From JALZCH01 sp036387135 (GTDB lineage: Bacteria; Acidobacteriota; Blastocatellia; Pyrinomonadales; Pyrinomonadaceae): a stretch of DNA of 64,000 nt. Below the pieces are notes generated by a model. It ran no database searches. It worked only from the letters and a program-made list of their open reading frames with translations, and was not told the DNA's origin. Made by a program: the position numbers and the translations under genes. Each line of letters opens with the position of its first letter. Position 1 is the stretch's first letter. The stretch is taken from contig DASVUH010000025.1 in the NCBI GenBank assembly GCA_036387135.1, positions 248,001 through 312,000 on the forward strand. Reading direction: 5' to 3'. This document shows, piece after piece, positions 18,180-26,339 of this stretch.

Positions 18180-18616
18180 ATATTTTTCACAATCTCCAAA
18201 AAATCCGACGGCAGAACGACTTTGATTCCAAACGATTCAATGTCCGCAAAATCTTTCAAGTTGAATGTAACCAAATAATCGGCTTGCGAAGCAATCGCCA
18301 GCTCAAGAATCATATCGTCTTTTCGGTCTTTCAGCCAAGGTCGCCAGAGAAAGTAAATATCATGGTAATAAGCCGCCGAAACAATCTCATTGACAACATC
18401 AACAACTTCAAGATCGGACAAGACTTCCGGTCTGACCTCAGGGCGCATTAAAACATCGAGATATTCAAAATAAAGCGGCAAAGAAATGACCAGCTTAAAC
18501 TTTGGCGACGGCAGCACAGAAATCAATTGAAAAGATGCGCCTCTCCGCGAGCGAGCGGCGGCAGCTAAAACATTGGTATCAAAAATTACGCGCAAAGTTT
18601 TATTGACCTGCGGCAT
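18176..18616 (-). CDS. PIN-domain ribonuclease toxin-like protein, 146 aa
   Basis: The PIN fold is shown by VIFDTNVLAAAARS (Asp 13), LPLYFEYLDVL (Glu 51), KDDMILELAIAS (Asp 100/101) and DYLVTFNLKDF (Asp 122), the acidic residues that bind metal in these RNases. The family resembles the PIN_3 toxin group. A TTG start at 18631 is possible, but ATG 18616 has GAGGA at 8-nt spacing and is preferred. That start lies inside the end of the synthetase gene (overlap of 17 bp), and its stop overlaps the antitoxin start. The pair is thus transcribed with the synthetase. Confidence 0.82.
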   Translation of the reverse strand: MPQVNKTLRVIFDTNVLAAAARSRRGASFQLISVLPSPKFKLVISLPLYFEYLDVLMRPEVRPEVLSDLEVVDVVNEIVSAAYYHDIYFLWRPWLKDRKDDMILELAIASQADYLVTFNLKDFADIESFGIKVVLPSDFLEIVKNI

Positions 18617-20597
18617 TTCGTATTTCCTCAACTGCCTGCGGATTTTCCAAAGCCGACAAATCGCCCGCGTCTTCGCCCAGATATGCGGCGCGAATCACGC
18701 GGCGCATTACTTTGGCGTTGCGCGTTTTTGGCAAAGCGGAAACGAACAAAACGCGGTTCGGTTTCAAAGGTTTCCCTTGCGCTTCGGCGACGAGTTTTTT
18801 TAATTCTTCTTCAAGAGCGGCGGACTGAAAATCCGCGTGCCGGTCAATCGTTAAAACGCAGAATGCGACCATCGCCGTGCCTTTTAATTCATCGGGCACG
18901 CCGATCACTGCGGCTTCGGCGACGAGCGGATGTCCGACCAATAAGCTTTCGACTTCCGCCGGTCCGACTCGTTTTCCGGCGACTTTTAAAGTGTCGTCCG
19001 AACGCCCCAAAATAAACCAGTGTCCGTCCGCATCTTTCATTGCAAAATCACCGTGAACCCAGATGTTTTCAAACCGCGACCAATAAGTTTCCAAATATCT
19101 TTCGCGCTCTTGCCAAAACGAGCGAGCCATTCCGATCCAGGGCTGACGAATAGCCAATTCGCCGACTCGTCCGGCTTCCACCGATTTGCCGTTTTCGTCC
19201 AAAACATCGGCGGCAATTCCGGGACACGGCGCGGGAAACGAACAGGGCTTGATCGGCAGCAGCGGATTTCCCATCAAAATCCCGCCCGAAATCTCAGTGC
19301 CGCCCGAATAATTGATAATCGGCAATTTTGAATCGCCGACTTTTTCAAACAGCCACCACCACGGCGCGGGATTCCAAGGCTCGCCCGTCGAAGCAAACGC
19401 CCTGAGCGCGGATAAATCGTGCTTTTTCGGCAAATCGTCTCCGCAGTTTGCCAGCGCGCGAACGAGCGTCGGTGAGATTCCCAAAATCTCGACTTTATGG
19501 CGCGCGCAAAATTTCCACATTCGGTCTGCTTTCGGATAATCGGGCGCGCCATCGTAAATACAAATCGTCGCGCCGTTAATCAAAGCGCCGTAAATCAGCC
19601 AGGGTCCCATCATCCAGCCGATGTCCGTCACCCACGAAATTCTGGTTCCCCGCCCGACATCAGTCCCGAAAGCCATATCCTGCGCCGCTTTAATCGGAAA
19701 ACCGCAATGCGTATGCGCGATGCCTTTCGGCTTTCCTGTCGTGCCGGAAGTGTAAAGAATAATCAACGGGTCTTCAGCATTGGTTGGTTCAAGGTAATTT
19801 TTCTTTTCCGTAAACTCATCCGCCATTTGCAAAAGCGCAAAATCTGCAAATCTTTTATCTAATTTGGAATAATCAATTTTGTTATCGTCGCAATAGCGTT
19901 CAACGGCAAATACTTTTTCAATTGTTGGGCAGTTTTCAACTGCTTGTTTAGCAACCTCAAAAGCGTTAAATTCTTTTCCTCTTCGCGGGAAATAATCACA
20001 AGTAAAAAGTGCCTTTGCATTTACAGCATTTAATCTTGTTTCAATCGCATTTGCGCCATATCCACTAAAAACAGGAACCGCAATTGCACCAATTCTATTA
20101 ATTGCCAAAAGTGCAACAATTGTTTCAGGTACCATTGGCAAATGAATTCCAACTGCATCGCCTTTTTCCAATCCTTCATCTCGTAAATTTCCAGCAACAG
20201 CTTTAACTTCTTGGAATAACTCAACGTAAGTTAGAATTTCAATTGCGCCTTCTTCGCCTTCCCAAATTACGGCTGGCTGGTCTTTCATTTCGTCACTTTG
20301 CCAGCGGTCAAGACACATTTCGACTATGTTCAAACCGCCGCCGACGCACCAGTGCGGAAATTGAATCCCGTCCGACAAATCAAGCAGTTTTTCGTATGGA
20401 GGATTGAATTTAATATCGAGAAATTTTAAAACTTCGCTGGTAAACCATTCGACGTTTTCGATTGATTTTTGATAAAGATCATCGAAATCATGCGCGCCGA
20501 CTTGTTTGATAAATTTGGTTAGCTGCGCTCGTTCGATAACATCTTCGGTCGGTCGCCACGCGACGGGCTGGTCAAAAGTTGAATCTTGCTCGTTCAT
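18600..20597 (-). CDS. AMP-forming acetyl/acetoacetyl-CoA synthetase-like enzyme, 665 aa
   Basis: This is an ANL-superfamily acyl-CoA synthetase. The AMP-binding loop reads LYTSGTTGKPKGIAHTH, and later motifs include YSGGTEISGG, GRSDDTLKVAGKRVGP and the catalytic-lysine region KTRNAKVMRRVIR near the C-terminus. The N-terminal WCVGGGLNIVEMCLDRW segment is typical of acetyl-/acetoacetyl-CoA synthetases. I use ATG 20597 (MNEQDS); upstream extension lacks a ribosome site. About 19780-20280 is clearly more AT-rich than the rest of the gene, and the 3' end is duplicated beyond the toxin-antitoxin pair, so the gene looks mosaic. The exact acid used is uncertain. Confidence 0.85.
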   Translation of the reverse strand: MNEQDSTFDQPVAWRPTEDVIERAQLTKFIKQVGAHDFDDLYQKSIENVEWFTSEVLKFLDIKFNPPYEKLLDLSDGIQFPHWCVGGGLNIVEMCLDRWQSDEMKDQPAVIWEGEEGAIEILTYVELFQEVKAVAGNLRDEGLEKGDAVGIHLPMVPETIVALLAINRIGAIAVPVFSGYGANAIETRLNAVNAKALFTCDYFPRRGKEFNAFEVAKQAVENCPTIEKVFAVERYCDDNKIDYSKLDKRFADFALLQMADEFTEKKNYLEPTNAEDPLIILYTSGTTGKPKGIAHTHCGFPIKAAQDMAFGTDVGRGTRISWVTDIGWMMGPWLIYGALINGATICIYDGAPDYPKADRMWKFCARHKVEILGISPTLVRALANCGDDLPKKHDLSALRAFASTGEPWNPAPWWWLFEKVGDSKLPIINYSGGTEISGGILMGNPLLPIKPCSFPAPCPGIAADVLDENGKSVEAGRVGELAIRQPWIGMARSFWQERERYLETYWSRFENIWVHGDFAMKDADGHWFILGRSDDTLKVAGKRVGPAEVESLLVGHPLVAEAAVIGVPDELKGTAMVAFCVLTIDRHADFQSAALEEELKKLVAEAQGKPLKPNRVLFVSALPKTRNAKVMRRVIRAAYLGEDAGDLSALENPQAVEEIRNAAGQ
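18641..18725. repeat. Direct repeat copy 1, inside the 3' end of the synthetase gene
   Basis: This is the partner of 17831-17915 and lies within the coding end of the intact gene. The unit between the copies carries only the PIN and RHH genes and no recombinase. Confidence 0.85.
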
Positions 20598-20648
20598 TTT
20601 GTTTGATAGAAAGTAGAATCGAAGCAATTTTATAACACGAAGGAAAAT

Positions 20649-21434
20649 ATGAGCGAAAATTTACCGTTAGAATTACCCAAAGAACTCTTTTCCGGGAAAA
20701 CCGTCGTCATCACGGGCGCTTCGCGCGGCGTCGGACGCGCAACCTCTTTACGATTTGCGCAGGCGGGCGCAAATGTCGCGGTTAATTATTTGAAAAGTGA
20801 ACAAGACGCCGGAGAAGTCGTTGAATTGTGCCGCCGCCAAGGAACGAAAGCAATCGCCGTTCAAGGCGACGCTGCCAGACTCGAAGATGCCGAAAAAATC
20901 AGGCAAGCGGCAATCGAAGCGTTCGGGCGCGTGGACATTTTGGTCGTCAACGCCGGAATCTGGAAAGGCGCGCCGGTTGATGAAATGTCGGAAGAATTGT
21001 GGGACGAAGTTTTGGACACAAATTTGAAATCCGGCTGGGCTATGTCTCGCGCGATTGTGCCGGAAATCAAAAAGCAGGAACGAGGCGCGATTGTGCTGGT
21101 TTCCTCGACCGCCGGACAGCGCGGCGAAGCGAATTATTCAAATTATGCCGCGTCAAAAGGCGGGCAAATCAGTTTTACCAAAGCCCTGGCAATGGAGCTT
21201 GCGCCAAAAATCCGCGTCAACTGTGTCACGCCCGGCTGGATTGAAACCGCAATGGTGCGCCCGGTTTTTGAGGATGCGGAATACAAAGAACAAATTTTAA
21301 ATTCGATTCCGTTAAAACGAATGGCTGCGACCGACGACATCGCGCTGGCGATTTGTTTCCTCGCTTCGGATTGGGCGCGGCATATCACCGGCGAGATTTT
21401 AAACATCAACGGCGGCTCGGTTCTCTGCGGTTAG
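20649..21434 (+). CDS. Short-chain dehydrogenase/reductase, FabG-like, 261 aa
   Basis: The NAD(P)-binding motif is TGASRGVG (22-29), with NNAG-type VVNAG (99-103) and catalytic Ser 152/153, Tyr 166 and Lys 170 in YSNYAASK. The ending ITGEILNINGGSVLCG is typical of 3-oxoacyl-ACP reductases and related SDRs. Lys/Arg-free NYL after the second strand leaves coenzyme preference open. It is divergent from the acyl-CoA synthetase with 51 bp between starts, so an acyl substrate is plausible. It is followed by aspartate kinase on the same strand. Confidence 0.88.
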   Translation: MSENLPLELPKELFSGKTVVITGASRGVGRATSLRFAQAGANVAVNYLKSEQDAGEVVELCRRQGTKAIAVQGDAARLEDAEKIRQAAIEAFGRVDILVVNAGIWKGAPVDEMSEELWDEVLDTNLKSGWAMSRAIVPEIKKQERGAIVLVSSTAGQRGEANYSNYAASKGGQISFTKALAMELAPKIRVNCVTPGWIETAMVRPVFEDAEYKEQILNSIPLKRMAATDDIALAICFLASDWARHITGEILNINGGSVLCG

Positions 21435-21480
21435 TTTATGCTTGACAAAGAGAAGCGTTTGAATTGAACTTGCGAAAGCA

Positions 21481-22848
21481 GTGAGCGAAAAGTTAAGTCC
21501 AATTGTAATGAAATTCGGCGGCACTTCGGTCGAAAACGAAGCCGCTTTTGCGCGTGTTGCTGAAATCGTCGGCTCGCGCGCAGCGCAAAAGCCAGTGGTC
21601 GTCGTTTCGGCGATGTCAAAAATGACCGATGCGCTTCTTGCCGCCTTTGAAACCGCGCGCAAAGGCGATTCGGAGAATGCTTTCCACTTGCTCGAACCGC
21701 ATTTTGAGCGGCACGTCGCGGTCGCCGAAACGCTTTTGACAAACGAGCAGAAAACCGTTTTTGCGAAAGAACTAATGCAATCGCGCGAGGAATTGCAGGA
21801 ACTTCTCGAACGAACCGCGCGCCGCAGCCTGCCGATTCAGCTTCTCAAAGATATGATTGTCGCTTACGGCGAGCAGCTTTCGTCGTATCTTCTGGCGCTC
21901 GTCTGCCGCGCGAAAGGCGTCAACGCCGTCCACAAAGACGCGCGCCGTTTAATAATCACCGATGACGAACACGGCGCGGCTTCGCCGATTTTTGAAGAAA
22001 CGAATCCGCTGCTTCAAGTCGAGTTAAATCCGCATCTCGCCGCCGGTGAAATTCCCGTAATGGGCGGTTTTATCGCCGCAACCAGAAACGGCGAAACGAC
22101 CGTTTTAGGACGCGGCGGCTCGGATTTTTCCGCCGCAATCGTCGGCGCTGCTTTGAACGCGGCGGAAATTCAGATTTGGACGGACGTGACCGGAGTTTTA
22201 ACGACCGATCCGCGAATTGTGCCGGAAGCCAGGACTTTGCCGGTTTTGAGTTATGAAGAAGCCGCCGAATTGTCGTATTTCGGGGCTAAAGTTCTGCATC
22301 CGAAAACCATCCTGCCCGCCGTTAGGGAAAAAATTCCCGTGCGCGTTTGCAATTCGCGCGAGCCGGATGCCGCCGGAACGATGATTCTCGCCGAACCGGA
22401 AGGAACGCCGAATCTGATTAAATCAATCGCCTATAAAAAAGGCATCACGATTTTGCGAATCTCTTCGGCGCGAATGCTCGGCGCATACGGTTTTATGTCA
22501 ATGCTGTTTCAAACTTTCGAGCGTTTCCGCACGGTGATTGACGTTGTGGCGACTTCGGAGGTTTCGGTTTCTCTGACGATTGACAACACTGATTCGCTCG
22601 AACAAATTGTTAACGAATTGAAACGCTTTGGCGAAATCGAAGTCGAACCGAACAACGCCGTCGTCTGCGTAGTCGGCGAAGGATTACGCTCGACGCCCGG
22701 CGTCGCGGCGCGCGTTTTTAACACAATTTCCGACATCAACGTCTCGCTCGTCTCGCACGGCGCTTCAAGCGTTAATTTCACCTTCGTCGTCAAAGAAACG
22801 GACGTTTTTGAAACCGTCAAACGGCTGCACCGCGAGTTTTTCGATTGA
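21481..22848 (+). CDS. lysC: Aspartate kinase, 455 aa
   Basis: It catalyses phosphorylation of aspartate, the first step toward lysine, threonine and methionine. The signature KFGGTS lies at 11-16, followed by VVVVSAMSKMTDALL, GRGGSDFSAAIVG and WTDVTGVLTTDPR. Two ACT-type regulatory regions fill the C-terminal third (ISSARMLGAYGFMSMLFQTF onward). The size and pattern fit the monofunctional, lysine-sensitive type, but end-product control is inferred from family. The start is GTG at 21481 with a weak ribosome site. Confidence 0.92.
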   Translation: MSEKLSPIVMKFGGTSVENEAAFARVAEIVGSRAAQKPVVVVSAMSKMTDALLAAFETARKGDSENAFHLLEPHFERHVAVAETLLTNEQKTVFAKELMQSREELQELLERTARRSLPIQLLKDMIVAYGEQLSSYLLALVCRAKGVNAVHKDARRLIITDDEHGAASPIFEETNPLLQVELNPHLAAGEIPVMGGFIAATRNGETTVLGRGGSDFSAAIVGAALNAAEIQIWTDVTGVLTTDPRIVPEARTLPVLSYEEAAELSYFGAKVLHPKTILPAVREKIPVRVCNSREPDAAGTMILAEPEGTPNLIKSIAYKKGITILRISSARMLGAYGFMSMLFQTFERFRTVIDVVATSEVSVSLTIDNTDSLEQIVNELKRFGEIEVEPNNAVVCVVGEGLRSTPGVAARVFNTISDINVSLVSHGASSVNFTFVVKETDVFETVKRLHREFFD

Positions 22849-23055
22849 ACATTAAGGCAAAAAGAATTTTCGGTTGTAGATTGCAACGGTTAAATTTGAA
22901 GCGGCGCGAAAACGGCTAAAGGCAGCGGAAGAAATAACACATAACATTTTTAATAGTGTGCCTGTTTCGCGCTAGCGTCCAATGACCTGTTCGGCGGTTC
23001 TGCGTCAAACACAACTCATCTTTTCACCAGCAGAGCTTTAATCAGTCATAAATAT

Positions 23056-23553
23056 TCACTCCTTCGTTCGTCTCGGATTGTTGAAATTCAGGATTGCCAG
23101 TAAATGGAGAGTAAGAATTACTGTGGCGGTTGCAATCGTCAACCAGTTCAAGTTTCTCCACAAACTAATCGTATTTATCATCTCCGGCTCGAACTTGCCA
23201 TCAAGCGTTGCGCCGACCACGCCTCCGATAGTTAAAATCATCCAAACTTTCAGAGGAAACATAATCCAAGCAATAAGCGTCGCCCACCCTAACCAGAATC
23301 TCGCTCCCGTATCGAGTTTAATGGTGAGAAGCCACGCTATCAGAGACGCCAGAAAGACCCAGGGGTTAACAGCGCTAAAAAAGTAAATCAGGAAACGGGG
23401 CGTTCTAAAGTAACTGATTATCGAATCGGGAGGATTGTAGCTCCATAGAGGAACGAGCATCAGAGCGTTGAAGATATAACCTCCCAGCCAAATCCCCCAA
23501 TAAACGGTCGCAATGAAAAGGAACAATCGAGCCAAATCTTTAAGAATCTTCAT
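23056..23553 (-). CDS. Hypothetical membrane protein with four TM segments, 165 aa
   Basis: I do not recognise a firm family; the general look is that of DUF1772-like small membrane proteins. Four hydrophobic segments lie near 8-36, 55-78, 86-112 and 137-155. A GGAGAT ribosome site lies 8 nt before the ATG. It is the last gene of a run of minus-strand membrane-protein genes in a stretch that looks accessory. Confidence 0.65.
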   Translation of the reverse strand: MKILKDLARLFLFIATVYWGIWLGGYIFNALMLVPLWSYNPPDSIISYFRTPRFLIYFFSAVNPWVFLASLIAWLLTIKLDTGARFWLGWATLIAWIMFPLKVWMILTIGGVVGATLDGKFEPEMINTISLWRNLNWLTIATATVILTLHLLAILNFNNPRRTKE

Positions 23554-23811
23554 ATTATTTATCTCCTGCGGTTTCTGTTATCAACGTTCGGTTATTCGCC
23601 CGCCGCGTTTGCCGATTAATTTCTCGTCTGATTGATTCAGCTTTTCGGCACTGCAATTTGGCGAAATATCCAACGCTGAATAGCATCGCTGAAGGTCTAA
23701 ATAAAAGTCTTTGGAAAATTCCTGGAAAATTCTTGGTAATTGATTGATGAAGAAAAAAGCCAACATTCGCCCGCCGCGTCCATTGGCTTTTGGGGCTGCG
23801 CGAAAGCGGTT

Positions 23812-25068
23812 TTACAAAGGCGAATCAACTGCGGCTTGCTGAGGCTCGCGTCGTAATTTTAACCGTTGGCGATATGTAAGTTGTCGCCAAATCCACTCCA
23901 TCGGACCGTAGGCAAAATACTTCAGCCACAGAGCGCTCACCAGTATCTGAAATAAAAAGATGGCAAGCGCAATCAGCGTCGCCGTTCTCGCGCCGATTCG
24001 TCCGAACTGACCGAAACCGTAACCGTAAAAAATGAAAACGCAGATGACCGTTTGCAGTAAATAATTGGTCAAAGCCATTCGCCCGACCGGAGCCAGAAAA
24101 GCGAGCAGTCTCCGCCACGCCGCTTTTTGCCACAGCGTGGCGACTAAGGCAATAAAGAAAAGCGCCAGCGCGGGAACGCCGAACGCATAGCTGACAACGC
24201 CTGCAATTCCCGCAGGCGTCGGCGGAATCAGCGCTTCTTTTCCCGCTAATGCCGAAAAAGCGACGTTGCCGACCAGACCTAAAACGAGTCCGTAAACAAG
24301 GACGCGGCGAATGAAAGGCTGATGACTCGATAAATCCTGAAAAAAACCGCGCCGATACGCATAAAACCCTAAAAGAAACATTGCCAGAATCTTCGGCAAG
24401 CGCATATCGAAAATCAAACCTGCATACCTGCCGATGATATATTGCAGGTTAAAATCAGTTATAATTTGCAGGTAACTGCTCTGCTGAACCTTTCTGACTG
24501 CTTCGTTCCAAAAATCCACCTGTCCGGCTTGAAAAGCCGCTAAGGCTTCGGGCGGAACAAAGGCGATAAATAAAATATAAATCAGAAGGTACGTCAGAAT
24601 AGGAATCGCCATCAGAGCGAACGCCCATTTGAGAAGCGCGTCGTTTGTTTTCCTGCGAAACAGAATGAGCACAAAACCCATCAAGGCGTAGATACTGAGA
24701 ATATCGCCCGCCCACAGCAAATAAGCGTGCAGCAGACCGATGATTAGCAGCCAGAACAAACGCCGTTTGAAAAACGAGGCTTTCGTGTCGCCGCGTTCTT
24801 CCGTCCGACTGATTTGCAGCGCGAATCCGAAACCGAACAAAAACGAAAAAATCGAATAAAACTTGCCTTCGATAAAAAAATGAATCAGAAAATGCGTAAT
24901 CCGGTCGGCAAGCGGGCTTTGCTCGGCGAGCGCCTGCGGCATCATCCCGTAACCGGAAAACCACTGCATATTACCGATCAGAATGCCGCAAATGGCTAAC
25001 CCGCGCAGCACGTCGAGAATTTCAATGCGTTCCTGCGAAGAAATCGGACTAATTTGGCTTTCAGACAT
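23812..25068 (-). CDS. DUF418/YeiB-family membrane protein, 418 aa
   Basis: It opens with ERIEILDVLRGLAICGILIGN, the characteristic start of YeiB/DUF418 proteins, and has about ten hydrophobic segments with FFIEGKFYSIFSFLFGFGF, also typical. The C-terminal half carries the DUF418 domain (GRMALTNYLLQT, then WLKYFAYGPMEWIWR). A possible acyltransferase-like or transport role has been suggested for the family, but the function is unknown. AAGGTG lies 5 nt before the ATG. The DUF4386 gene lies 64 bp upstream on the same strand. Confidence 0.88.
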   Translation of the reverse strand: MSESQISPISSQERIEILDVLRGLAICGILIGNMQWFSGYGMMPQALAEQSPLADRITHFLIHFFIEGKFYSIFSFLFGFGFALQISRTEERGDTKASFFKRRLFWLLIIGLLHAYLLWAGDILSIYALMGFVLILFRRKTNDALLKWAFALMAIPILTYLLIYILFIAFVPPEALAAFQAGQVDFWNEAVRKVQQSSYLQIITDFNLQYIIGRYAGLIFDMRLPKILAMFLLGFYAYRRGFFQDLSSHQPFIRRVLVYGLVLGLVGNVAFSALAGKEALIPPTPAGIAGVVSYAFGVPALALFFIALVATLWQKAAWRRLLAFLAPVGRMALTNYLLQTVICVFIFYGYGFGQFGRIGARTATLIALAIFLFQILVSALWLKYFAYGPMEWIWRQLTYRQRLKLRREPQQAAVDSPL

Positions 25069-25132
25069 AATTCACCTTTTTTGTTTAGCGCCTGCGAGTT
25101 GATTTTTATTAATTGTCTTTTCTATTCGCAGG

Positions 25133-25831
25133 TCATTCAAAGCCCGGTTCGGCGGTTGCAGCCGGAAGCCATTCATTGAAACCCTTGATTATCAGCCATA
25201 CCGCAACAGCTATTTGGATCGGAAGCAGCGGCATAGCCATCTCCCCTATGGGGCTATTGCCGAGTAACATCATTAACGTGACACCTATGAACTGAGACAC
25301 GATTCCAATGATTCCAACGGCAGCCATCGCGCGCGGAATCAGGGCAAAGCGCAAGAGCGAACTGTAAAAGACAAAGATCCAAGCTCCTATCGCAACCAAC
25401 TGCACAGCATGCGCCCAACGCCGCGCCGAAGCGACCGTTGCGCCAGCCACCTGATACAGCCCGGAATCTGCTGCGCCTCCATTTACGTACTGCTGGCTCA
25501 AAGACAGCATAGACATCACGGTCGCGTTTTGTACGGCGTCCAGCGCACAACTGACCACACATACGGCTAGAAACCAAAGAGCGGTCGCATTGCTGTACCG
25601 GCGAAATACCGGGAGCGCCGTGATGCCGAGCGAGACGGTGAGTGCAGCGCCGATGAAAGAGATAAACACAGCCGCGCGTATCTGAAAAGAACTCTCCGCC
25701 GCCGCTGTCAGAAAGCCCGGCGAGCCTGCTATGAGCGGTCGCAGCAAAATGAAGGGCATCGTTAGTCCGGCAACTAACTGAAACAACAACAGGATGCCGA
25801 CAGTTCGCCCGACGCTCTTTGCAGATTTCAT
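25133..25831 (-). CDS. DUF4386-like membrane protein, 232 aa
   Basis: Six hydrophobic segments are arranged as in DUF4386 proteins, beginning KSVGRTVGILLLFQLVAGLT. The ATG at 25831 is preceded by GGAGCT at 6 nt and is preferred over an upstream extension to 25906. Conserved polar residues in the loops are few, so no reaction can be proposed. A second DUF4386 gene lies at 29395-30105, on the other side of the GH38 gene. Confidence 0.7.
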   Translation of the reverse strand: MKSAKSVGRTVGILLLFQLVAGLTMPFILLRPLIAGSPGFLTAAAESSFQIRAAVFISFIGAALTVSLGITALPVFRRYSNATALWFLAVCVVSCALDAVQNATVMSMLSLSQQYVNGGAADSGLYQVAGATVASARRWAHAVQLVAIGAWIFVFYSSLLRFALIPRAMAAVGIIGIVSQFIGVTLMMLLGNSPIGEMAMPLLPIQIAVAVWLIIKGFNEWLPAATAEPGFE

Positions 25832-26339
25832 AATTAGCTCCGTAGAAGAAGATTTAAGGTGATACTTGGTTAGCTTTACGGAAAGACGATGGGAAAGTTC
25901 CGGCACAATTTATTACGTGAATAGCAAATCCGGTTGTTTGCCGCTCACATTCGTTTGAGTTGTTCAATGCTGTCGTTATCACAAGACAGATTGTTTTTCC
26001 CGCATATCGCATCGACCGGAATTGCCGCGAGCTGTCCGGGAAGTCGTTCGCCGCTTTTCGCCAGCCAAACGGGCGGATTATCCAACTCGACAAAGAGATT
26101 TCCCAGAAAATACCAGTCCCGGAAACGCCTATCGCTCCTCCGAGGGTTTTCGCGTAAGCCTCGCCCAGAAAATCTAAGCAGAAAATCCAATAAGTAATTA
26201 ACCTAAGCTGTCAGTTAGGCGAATTAAAGAATATTTGCCCGCGAATAAACGCAAAATGATACGAAATTAAAGAAAAAACAAATTATTTTCGCGATTTTTC
26301 GCGGGCAGAAAAATTATTTCTTATTCATCCCTTGCAAAA
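25832..26339. other. Stretch without an intact gene, partly coding-like
   Basis: About 25854-26190 gives protein-like open frames on the minus strand (for example LFVELDNPPVWLAKSGERLP) but without a start or a continuous frame, so it may be a decayed gene. From 26200 onward the DNA is AT-rich with two small hairpins: 26237-26245 with 26298-26306 (GCCCGCGAA), and a CCTAA/TTAGG pair near 26204-26220. The latter part lies just beyond the end of the GH38 gene and could help end its transcript. Confidence 0.35.

Noticed and set aside
17587..18225. 212-aa plus-strand open frame
   Set aside because: It runs antisense to the antitoxin and synthetase remnant and has no recognisable domain.
22849..23055. 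Possible cassette junction or repeat after aspartate kinase
   Set aside because: No convincing inverted repeat or conserved motif was found; it is plain intergenic DNA.
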